Source: Prevotellaceae bacterium (GTDB taxonomy: Bacteria > Bacteroidota > Bacteroidia > Bacteroidales > UBA932). Taken from it: a stretch of DNA of 10,991 bases. The notes under the pieces were generated by a model that did no database searches, was not told where the DNA came from, and saw nothing but the letters and a program-made list of their open reading frames with translations. The position numbers and the translations under genes were made by a program. Below are positions 5,973 through 10,991 of the stretch, piece by piece (the first letter of the stretch is position 1; every line of letters begins with the position of its first letter). The stretch lies in the NCBI GenBank assembly GCA_031284065.1, contig JAITAP010000150.1, forward strand, positions 1-10,991, written 5' to 3'.

Positions 5973-6436
5973 TGTTCTCCTCCCCGGCTACTTTGTGAGT
6001 GCATCTTTGTTTCCGTTTTCGGGCATGTTTTCTTTTTTGCCGCCAAAACCCTGAATGTCGTTACTTCGGCAATCAAGCTGTAGGGAATAGGCTTGTCGTA
6101 AGGGAGCTGAATTGCGCCTTTGGTATGCCTGTACTCGCCCAGCTTCTCCGCGAACGGCGTTAGCGTCAGGTCGCCGGGGTAAATGCCAAGGTGCTTTTTG
6201 AAAGCGGCGAAATGAATAAGGTTTTCGCCCTGCCAAAAAGTCGGCATACTCCACGAAATTTTCTCCACCGCGTCCGGCGCAGCCCTGCGGATGGCTTCGC
6301 GGACTTTTTCCAGCAGCGGGCGAACGCCTTCCGGCTGCCCGGCAATGTACTCGTCAACGGTTGCGGGCGTTACGCCGCAACGGTGATTTTGGCTTTCATT
6401 CTTAAGCTCGCGTCCGCATTGGGGGCATTTCCACAT
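5969..6436 (-). CDS. Zinc-ribbon DUF1801 (YdhG-like) protein
   Basis: This 155-aa protein has an N-terminal zinc-ribbon-like motif, MWKCPQCGREL with a second half NHRCG, followed by a DUF1801/YdhG-like domain: TVDEYIAGQPEGVRPLLEKV, ISWSMPTFWQGENLIHFAAFK, LGIYPGDL and KGAIQLPYDKPIPYSLIAEV. Family members are annotated as uncharacterised or as iron-chaperone-like; function is unknown. The ATG at 6436 starts exactly at the usual MWxCPxCG and is preferred over the in-frame GTG at 6469. The gene is 48 bp below dapB and overlaps the AlkD-like ATG by ATGA. The last 20 or so residues (KKTCPKTETKMHSQSSRGGEQ) do not look like a normal tail. A slippery A AAA AAG at 6032-6038 could shift reading to the -1 frame, giving KKENMPENGNKDALTK and a stop at 5988-5990 (149 aa). 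Confidence 0.85.
   Translation of the reverse strand: MWKCPQCGRELKNESQNHRCGVTPATVDEYIAGQPEGVRPLLEKVREAIRRAAPDAVEKISWSMPTFWQGENLIHFAAFKKHLGIYPGDLTLTPFAEKLGEYRHTKGAIQLPYDKPIPYSLIAEVTTFRVLAAKKKTCPKTETKMHSQSSRGGEQ
5977..5985 (-). promoter_or_regulatory. Strong Shine-Dalgarno for the AlkD-like gene
   Basis: On the minus strand GGGGAGGAG is followed by AACA and then the ATG at 5972. Such a strong Shine-Dalgarno is unusual in this window, where other starts have A-rich leaders. It supports the chosen start. It lies inside the 0-frame end of the DUF1801 gene, but in the untranslated gap if that gene ends at the -1 frame stop at 5988-5990. Confidence 0.7.
6032..6038 (-). other. Slippery heptamer A AAA AAG near the end of the DUF1801 gene
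   Basis: On the minus strand the 0-frame codons are GCA AAA AAG AAA, so A AAA AAG lies in the exact phase used for -1 ribosomal slippage (the same heptamer as E. coli dnaX). A -1 shift reads 14 further codons and stops at TAG 5988-5990, leaving a 15-nt gap that carries the Shine-Dalgarno of the AlkD-like gene. The same tail would be produced if the A6 tract were really A7, so an indel or sequencing error is an equal explanation. Confidence 0.5.
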
Positions 6437-6484
6437 TACTTTCAATTTTTTCTTTGTAAACACGCGCACTTGCCGCCGGTCGCC

Positions 6485-7198
6485 TCAGGCAATCAGGTCG
6501 TCCATGCCGTAGCAGCCCTGCCGACCTTGCAGAAACTCGGCGGCGAGCACTGCGCCCAGGGCAAACCCTCTGCGGTTTTTTGCCGCGTGGCTCAGGGTAA
6601 TGCAGTCCACGCCGGACTCGTAGCGCACGGTGTGCGTGCCGCACACGTCCGGTTCGCGCACCGACAGAATGGGCAGCTCGTCCTGCGCTCCCGTCGCCCG
6701 GTTAACCCACCTTTTCAGCTGCGTCAGCTCGGACATTATCTCCTCCGCCAAAGTAATGGCGGTGCCGCTCGGCGCGTCCTTTTTTTCCGTATGGTGCGCC
6801 TCCTCCATGCTGACTTGGTAGCCATCGGCCGAGCTCATCATGCCGGCCAAGATTTTGTTGAGGCGTAAAAAAATATTTACCCCTACGCTGTAGTTTGAGG
6901 CGTAGAAAAACGCGCCTTTGCGCGCCTCGCACTCCCGCTTAACGTCCCCCAGCTGCTCCAGCCACCCCGTTGAGCCGCACACCACCGGCACGCCGACCGC
7001 AAGGCAATCGCGCACGTTGCCCGCCGCCGTGTGCGGAGAGGTAAACTCTATGGCAGCGTTGCAGCCTTTCAGGTTTTCGGGCGTTAATTCGTGCCGGTTG
7101 CCTATGTCAATAATTAGCGAGATATGGTGGCCGCGCGTCAGGGCTGCTGCCTCTATTTCTTTCCCCATTTTTCCGTACCCTATAAGAGCGATGTTCAT
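6485..7198 (-). CDS. dapB: 4-hydroxy-tetrahydrodipicolinate reductase
   Basis: DapB reduces 4-hydroxy-tetrahydrodipicolinate to tetrahydrodipicolinate with NAD(P)H, in the cytoplasmic diaminopimelate/lysine pathway that feeds peptidoglycan. The 237-aa protein begins MNIALIGYGKMGKEI, the Rossmann dinucleotide-binding motif (GYGKMG at 7-12). EFTSPHTAAGN (51-61) and VCGSTGW (73-79) are typical. The DapB signature EEAHHTEKKDAPSGTA (132-147) supplies the catalytic His and Lys. The C-terminus FALGAVLAAEFL matches the family. Length is within the short Bacteroidetes range. It is 88 bp downstream of metF. In the Bacteroidales that I recall, dapB is followed closely by lepB; here a DUF1801/AlkD-like pair lies between them. 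Confidence 0.97.
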   Translation of the reverse strand: MNIALIGYGKMGKEIEAAALTRGHHISLIIDIGNRHELTPENLKGCNAAIEFTSPHTAAGNVRDCLAVGVPVVCGSTGWLEQLGDVKRECEARKGAFFYASNYSVGVNIFLRLNKILAGMMSSADGYQVSMEEAHHTEKKDAPSGTAITLAEEIMSELTQLKRWVNRATGAQDELPILSVREPDVCGTHTVRYESGVDCITLSHAAKNRRGFALGAVLAAEFLQGRQGCYGMDDLIA

Positions 7199-7218
7199 GC
7201 TTTATCTTGATATAATTG

Positions 7219-7261
7219 GCGTAAAAGTACGCAAAGGCGCTCAATGTGCCCCCTTTTACGC
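7219..7261. promoter_or_regulatory. Dyad between metF and dapB with a weak -7-like motif
   Basis: GCGTAAAAG (7219-7227) and CTTTTACGC (7253-7261) form a perfect 9-bp inverted repeat with a 25-bp loop. A smaller dyad, GCGTA-AAAG-TACGC, overlaps the left arm. On the minus strand TACTTTTA (7229-7222) is one mismatch from TAnnTTTG and could be the -7 element of a dapB promoter, but no matching -33 is seen. There is no T-run after the stem, so a simple terminator of metF is not supported. Confidence 0.25.
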
Positions 7262-7286
7262 AGCTAATTTATACGAATAAGGATTT

Positions 7287-8240
7287 TCAAAACACTTTCT
7301 TCACAATTTCCTCCACGTTGTCGGCTTTGCCCATAGTGTAGAAGTGCAGCGCGGGCGCTCCCGCCTTTTTGAGCTCCCGGCACTGCTCCACGCACCACTC
7401 CACGCCAACCTCCCGCACCTGCTGGGGGGTTCGGCAACGCTTCGCCTCGCCCACCAGCGCGGCGGGGAGGTCTATGTGGAAGGTTTGCGGCAGGAGGCTC
7501 AGCTGCCTGACGCTGGAGAGCGGCTTCAACCCCGGAATGACGGGCACGTTGATACCATTCCTGCGGCAAGCGGCCACAAAGTCAACGTACTTTTGGTTGT
7601 CAAAAAACATTTGCGTTACCACGTACTCCGCGCCCGCGTCAATTTTTTCCTTGAGGTGCAGCAAATCGGCCTCGAGGTTGGGGGCTTCGCTGTGCTTTTC
7701 GGGGTAACCCGCCACGCCAAGGCAAAAGCTGGTGGGCGTAACGTTTTTCAGGTCGGGGTCGAGGTAGCGGCCATTGTTCATGTCCACCGCTTGGCGCAGG
7801 AGGTCTATGGCGTGGGCGTAGCCGTCTTTTTCCGCCGTAAAGCGCTTTTCGCCGGGCATGGGGTCGCCGCGCAGCACAAGGATATTATCAATGCCCAAAA
7901 AGCTGAAGTCAATCAGCATGTCTTCGACTTCGCTGCGGCTGTAGCCTCCGCACACGAGGTGCGGCACTACCTCCACGCCGTACTTGTACTTGATGGCCGC
8001 CGCGATGCTCACCGTACCCGCTCGCTTTTTCACCACTTGCTTCTCAAAAAAACCGTCGGGGCGCTCCCTGACCGTCACCTCAGCGCGGTGGTGGGTAATG
8101 TTTACGTAGGCCGGATTGTAGGCCATCAGCCGCTCCACCGTTTCGGCAATCTCCGTAAAGCTGTTGCCCTTGAGGGGAGGCATCAGCTCAAAGGTAAATA
8201 GCGTATCGGGGGCGCTGGTTATAGCGTCAATAATTTTCAT
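7287..8240 (-). CDS. metF: Methylenetetrahydrofolate reductase
   Basis: MetF reduces 5,10-methylenetetrahydrofolate to 5-methyltetrahydrofolate with FAD, supplying the methyl group for methionine synthesis. The 317-aa protein is a TIM barrel with all expected features: FELMPP (17-22), containing the catalytic Glu18; NITHHRAEVTV (48-58); LVLRGDP (121-127), with Asp126 matching the FAD-tuning Asp120 of E. coli; TQMFFDNQKY (209-218) and PGLKPLS (236-242). I chose the ATG at 8240 (MKIIDAITSA). An in-frame ATG at 8276 would add 12 residues, but those codons contain a promoter -7 motif and do not resemble the family. It is 88 bp upstream of dapB and has its own candidate promoter. No SAM riboswitch is present in the short leader. 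Confidence 0.97.
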   Translation of the reverse strand: MKIIDAITSAPDTLFTFELMPPLKGNSFTEIAETVERLMAYNPAYVNITHHRAEVTVRERPDGFFEKQVVKKRAGTVSIAAAIKYKYGVEVVPHLVCGGYSRSEVEDMLIDFSFLGIDNILVLRGDPMPGEKRFTAEKDGYAHAIDLLRQAVDMNNGRYLDPDLKNVTPTSFCLGVAGYPEKHSEAPNLEADLLHLKEKIDAGAEYVVTQMFFDNQKYVDFVAACRRNGINVPVIPGLKPLSSVRQLSLLPQTFHIDLPAALVGEAKRCRTPQQVREVGVEWCVEQCRELKKAGAPALHFYTMGKADNVEEIVKKVF

Positions 8241-8263
8241 CGGGCAAATTTTTTTTATCTCCG

Positions 8264-8271
8264 CAAAGGTA
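8264..8271 (-). promoter_or_regulatory. Candidate -7 element of the metF promoter
   Basis: On the minus strand TACCTTTG (8271-8264) matches TAnnTTTG exactly and is followed by C, as is typical in Bacteroidota. No clear -33 TTTG is found 18-20 bp upstream. Transcription would start near 8257, giving a leader of under 20 nt before the ATG at 8240. This excludes the upstream ATG at 8276. Confidence 0.5.
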
Positions 8272-8321
8272 AGCAAAAGTTTCTAAAAAAGATTTGTGGC
8301 GTAAGCCGCAGCGTCTTTTTT

Positions 8322-9632
8322 TTACCCATACGCAAGGCAATCCAAGATTATTTTGAGCAGAAGCAACCCGGCAATAACGTACATTGGAGCGGATATTTGC
8401 CTGTGCTTGCCGCTGAGCGTTTTCAGCGCAACAAAGCTCAACATGCCAAAAATAATCCCCTGCGCAATGCTCGAGGTAAAGGGCATCATGACAATGGTGA
8501 GAAACGCCGGCAGCGCCTCCGTAATGTCGTCAAAGTTGACCTGCGCTACGGCGGCAATCATGAACAGCCCCACAATGATGAGCGCAGGCGCTGTGGCCGC
8601 CGCCGGAATCATCAGGAATAGCGGGGCAAAAAACAGGGAAACGGCAAACAGCAGCGCCACGCTGACGGCGGTTAGCCCCGTGCGCCCGCCGGAGGCAACC
8701 CCCGACGCGCTTTCAATGTAGGAGGTAAGGGCGCTCGTCCCTATCACCGCGCCAAAGGTGGTGGCCAAAGCGTCGGAAAGCAAGGCGCGGCGTATCTGCG
8801 GAAAATTCCCGTCCTTGTCAACAAAGCCGGCCTTGAGCGCAACGCCTATCAGCGTGCCTATCGTGTCGAAAAGGTTGACAAATAGCAGCGTAAAAACAAT
8901 AATCAGCATGTCGAGCGTGAAAATATTGCCCCACTCAAATTGCAGAAAAACCGGACGAATGTCGGGCGGAAGCGCCACCAAGCCTCCGCCGGGCAGGTGA
9001 ACTTGCCCGAAAAAAATGCCGCACACGGTGGAACCCAGAATACCTATCAGGATAGCGCCCGGCGCTTTTCGCGCAAACAAAACTCCGGTCAACACCAGCC
9101 CAATCACCGCTATCCAAACGTTGGCGGAGGATAAGTCTCCCAGCCCAACGAGGGTTGCCTCGCTCCTTACCACCACGCCGGCCTGCCGCAGCCCGAGAAA
9201 CGTGATGAACAGCCCTATCCCCACCGGAATGGCGTGCTTTATGGCCGGAGGAATACTCCTCACAATCAGCTCCCGCACGTTGAATACCGTTAGCAGAATA
9301 AAGGCAAGCCCCTCAATAAATACCGCCGTTAGCGCAAATTGCCACGAGTACCCCATGGCGAGGACAACCGTATAGACAAAAAAGGCATTCAGCCCCATGC
9401 CCGGCGCCTGCGCCACAGGCAGGTTTGCCAAAAAAGCCATGAGCAGCGTGCCGACAATGGTTGCCAGCGCCGTTGCCGTAAACAACGCCCCCTTGTCCAT
9501 GCCCGTTTCGCCGAGTATGTTTGGGTTCACAACCAAAATATACGACATCGTAAGGAAGGTTACCACGCCTCCCGTAAATTCCCGCCTCACGGTAGTTTGA
9601 TGCTCTCTTAGCTTGAAAAATTTGGTCAACAT
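8322..9632 (-). CDS. NCS2-family purine permease, AzgA/PbuG type
   Basis: This inner-membrane permease of 436 aa belongs to the AzgA-like branch of the NCS2 family, which takes up adenine, guanine or hypoxanthine with protons. The N-terminus is REHQTTVRREFTGGVVTFLTMSY, split here as REHQTTVRREFTGG (9-22) and VVTFLTMSYILVVNP (23-37). Family motifs are QAPGMGLNAFF (75-85), LFDTIGTL (254-261) and GTSALTSYIESASG (298-311) followed by ASGGRTGLTAV. Around a dozen hydrophobic segments cover the chain, as expected for the 14-helix fold. The start ATG at 9632 follows an A-rich leader. The gene stands alone between metF and mrp, with a repeat element upstream. Which purine is carried cannot be told from sequence alone. 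I saw no purine riboswitch in the upstream region. Confidence 0.95.
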   Translation of the reverse strand: MLTKFFKLREHQTTVRREFTGGVVTFLTMSYILVVNPNILGETGMDKGALFTATALATIVGTLLMAFLANLPVAQAPGMGLNAFFVYTVVLAMGYSWQFALTAVFIEGLAFILLTVFNVRELIVRSIPPAIKHAIPVGIGLFITFLGLRQAGVVVRSEATLVGLGDLSSANVWIAVIGLVLTGVLFARKAPGAILIGILGSTVCGIFFGQVHLPGGGLVALPPDIRPVFLQFEWGNIFTLDMLIIVFTLLFVNLFDTIGTLIGVALKAGFVDKDGNFPQIRRALLSDALATTFGAVIGTSALTSYIESASGVASGGRTGLTAVSVALLFAVSLFFAPLFLMIPAAATAPALIIVGLFMIAAVAQVNFDDITEALPAFLTIVMMPFTSSIAQGIIFGMLSFVALKTLSGKHRQISAPMYVIAGLLLLKIILDCLAYG

Positions 9633-9698
9633 TTCTTTTTTTTAATTAGGAGTTTAGAATAACAGGTGTTTGGAACATAGGCGTTGGCGGCATTTGCG

Positions 9699-9865
9699 CT
9701 ATCCTGTTAGGGATAGAACGCTCGGTAGAAAATATCGTTTTTCCTCCGAAACCGGCATTCCGTTAGGAATGCCTCCTGTACGTTTTTGGGCGCATTCCTA
9801 ACGGAATGCGTTACGCCGGGTGCATTGCCCATTTTCTACCGAGCGATTCATTCCTACGGAATGAA
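9699..9865. repeat. REPIN-like palindromic element: four hairpins in mirror symmetry
   Basis: Four short hairpins are arranged symmetrically about position 9782: CTATCC/GGATAG (9699-9716), GGCATTCC-GTTA-GGAATGCC (9754-9773), CGCATTCC-TAAC-GGAATGCG (9791-9810) and TTCATTCC-TAC-GGAATGAA (9847-9865). Between the outer and inner hairpins on each side lies a 15-bp arm: CGCTCGGTAGAAAAT (9719-9733) and its exact reverse complement (9831-9845). The inner hairpins are reverse complements of each other over 18 bp. The structure is thus two inverted copies of one unit (hairpin, arm, about 20 variable bases, hairpin), as in REPIN or MITE-like elements mobilised by RAYT transposases. It sits in the 251-bp gap between mrp and the purine permease. 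No transposase is in the window. The hairpins may also end mrp transcription. Confidence 0.85.
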
Positions 9866-9883
9866 AAGGCATTTATCTAATAT

Positions 9884-10939
9884 CTAAACTCTAAGCTGCG
9901 CCACCAAATTTTCCGCCATTGCCTCAAACGCTTCGCCGGCCGGTCCGCCGCTAAGCGCCACAGGTGCGCCGCTGTCGCCGCTATCGCAAATGCTCTGCAC
10001 CACCGGAATTTCGCCCAGCAGCGGCAGGCTCATGTCGCGCGCCAGCTGCCTCACGCCCTCGCGCCCAAAAAGGTAGTAGCGGTTTTGCGGCAGCTCGGCA
10101 GGCGTAAACCACGCCATGTTCTCCACCAAGCCAAGTATGCGCGTTTTCACGTTTTCGTTGCGCAGCATGTTAATACCCTTGAGCGCGTCAGCCAGCGCCA
10201 CCTGCTGCGGCGTGCTCACCACCACAGCCCCGCTCAGCTTGACCTCCTGCAACAGGGAGAGGTGAATATCGCCGGTGCCGGGCGGCATGTCGATTACCAA
10301 AAAATCGAGCTCGCCCCACTCGGCTTGCAGCAGCAGCTGCCGGAGGGCGCTCGTGGCCATCGGCGCACGCCAGATGAGCGGGTCGTCGGGCTTGATAAAA
10401 AAGCCAATGGACAGCGCCTTTACGCCGTACTTTTCCACCGGAATAACTTGCTCCTTATCGCCAAGCAGCGGCTTGCAGTCCTCCACGCCGAGCATTTTCG
10501 GGATAGACGGCCCGTAAATATCGGCGTCCAGCAGCCCCACCCTGTACCCCTTTTGCGCAAGCGAAACGGACAGGTTGACCGCAACGGTGGACTTCCCTAC
10601 CCCACCCTTGCCCGACATTACGGCCACAGCGTAGCGCACGCGCTCCATTGCTGCCGGAGCTTTTACCGCTTGCTTCTTGGCGGGCGACGGCTGCGGCTTA
10701 GCTTCGGCAAACCGCAGCGTAACCTCCACCGCGCACTCCGGAAAAACCTGCCTCAACAGCTGCTCGCACTGCCGCCCAAGGGTGCCGGCAAACGGGTCGC
10801 GCGGCTTGGCAAACCGCAACGCCGCCGCCACGCGCGTAGCGGTAGCCTCAACAACCTCTACCATGCCAAGCGACACAATATCTTTATCACACTCCGGGTG
10901 CACCACGCGCGACAGTACTCCCAATACCTGCTCTTTCAT
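9884..10939 (-). CDS. mrp: Mrp/ApbC-type Fe-S cluster carrier ATPase
   Basis: Mrp/ApbC proteins are cytoplasmic P-loop ATPases that carry and deliver Fe-S clusters to target proteins. The 351-aa protein has an N-terminal MIP18/DUF59 domain (about 1-80), a Pro/Ala/Lys linker (81-97), then the MRP domain: deviant Walker A SGKGGVGKST (109-118), DADIYGPSIPKML (about 139-151), WRAPMATSALRQLL, FLVIDMPPGTGD and VVVSTPQQVALADA. The CxxC pair that holds the bridging cluster in most ApbC proteins is absent: the segment after GLVENMAWF reads TPAELPQNRYYLFG. I recall the same TPAELP replacement in Bacteroides Mrp, so it is probably a lineage trait. The ATG at 10939 is the natural start. The gene is followed by the repeat element. 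Confidence 0.95.
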   Translation of the reverse strand: MKEQVLGVLSRVVHPECDKDIVSLGMVEVVEATATRVAAALRFAKPRDPFAGTLGRQCEQLLRQVFPECAVEVTLRFAEAKPQPSPAKKQAVKAPAAMERVRYAVAVMSGKGGVGKSTVAVNLSVSLAQKGYRVGLLDADIYGPSIPKMLGVEDCKPLLGDKEQVIPVEKYGVKALSIGFFIKPDDPLIWRAPMATSALRQLLLQAEWGELDFLVIDMPPGTGDIHLSLLQEVKLSGAVVVSTPQQVALADALKGINMLRNENVKTRILGLVENMAWFTPAELPQNRYYLFGREGVRQLARDMSLPLLGEIPVVQSICDSGDSGAPVALSGGPAGEAFEAMAENLVAQLRV

Positions 10940-10991
10940 ATCTTTGGATTTCGTAATTCAAATAAACCTTTCAGGCTGTCAGAGGCCTTAT
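10940..10991. other. Leader upstream of mrp
   Basis: These 52 bp precede the mrp start. On the minus strand there is a TTTATTTG, near but not equal to TAnnTTTG. No gene, repeat or terminator is evident in this short stretch. Confidence 0.4.

Noticed and set aside
7344..8201. Long open frame of 285 codons on the plus strand
   Set aside because: It is antisense to metF, resembles no family, and is rich in residues expected from reading a GC-skewed gene backwards.
8277..8321. Terminator after the purine permease gene
   Set aside because: The best stem (GCGGC-TTAC-GCCAC) is short and mismatched on the permease-sense strand, though a T-run follows.
9633..9883. Purine riboswitch upstream of the purine permease
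   Set aside because: The three-way-junction core was not found; the structure present is the symmetric repeat element, which lies on both strands equally.
1..10991. CRISPR array, tRNA or rRNA genes, defence island or prophage
   Set aside because: No regularly spaced repeats with unique spacers, no tRNA-like folds noticed, and all sizeable genes are explained by metabolic or housekeeping families.

Overview
This window looks like chromosomal DNA of a Bacteroidota member, most likely Bacteroidales. The evidence is: TAnnTTTG-type -7 promoter motifs; mostly A-rich leaders instead of Shine-Dalgarno sequences; a long (447 aa) signal peptidase I; an Mrp/ApbC with the Bacteroidetes-style 'TPAELP' segment where other phyla have CxxC; and an L-rhamnose isomerase plus GH105 hydrolase next to an AraC-type regulator. 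Coding density is high, and all genes but one are on the minus strand.

Layout. From 1 to 1208 (-) is rhaA, L-rhamnose isomerase, whose 3' end runs off the window. From 1209 to 1538 is a 330-bp intergenic region with an 8-bp tandem repeat, a candidate promoter, a GC-rich foldable segment and an exact tandem duplication of a 21-bp unit that lies inside a 28-codon ORF. From 1539 to 2462 (+) is an AraC-family regulator, the only rightward gene, divergent from rhaA and convergent with the next gene. From 2477 to 3709 (-) is a secreted GH105/GH88-type unsaturated rhamnogalacturonyl hydrolase. From 3775 to 5118 (-) is lepB. From 5119 to 5264 is an array of degenerate GTCCACGAATT repeats. From 5265 to 6436 (-) are two overlapping accessory genes, an AlkD-like DNA alkylation repair protein and a zinc-ribbon DUF1801 protein. 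Then come dapB (6485-7198), metF (7287-8240) and an AzgA-type purine permease (8322-9632). A mirror-symmetric array of four hairpins lies at 9699-9865. Finally mrp/apbC occupies 9884-10939.

How the genes fit together. GH105, the AraC regulator and rhaA form a plausible pectin/rhamnose module. The hydrolase would release rhamnose from unsaturated rhamnogalacturonan disaccharides, the regulator could sense it, and RhaA starts its catabolism. The rest is housekeeping: lysine/peptidoglycan precursors (dapB), one-carbon metabolism (metF), secretion (lepB), purine uptake and Fe-S cluster delivery (mrp).

I do not see a complete, clearly new multi-gene system. The strongest unexplained signals are non-coding or translational: (1) the REPIN-like palindromic element between mrp and the purine permease; (2) an A AAA AAG slippery heptamer near the end of the DUF1801 gene, with a -1 frame that restores a plausible tail and a normal ribosome-binding-site gap; (3) the 21-bp tandem duplication and small ORF in the leader of the AraC-type gene.
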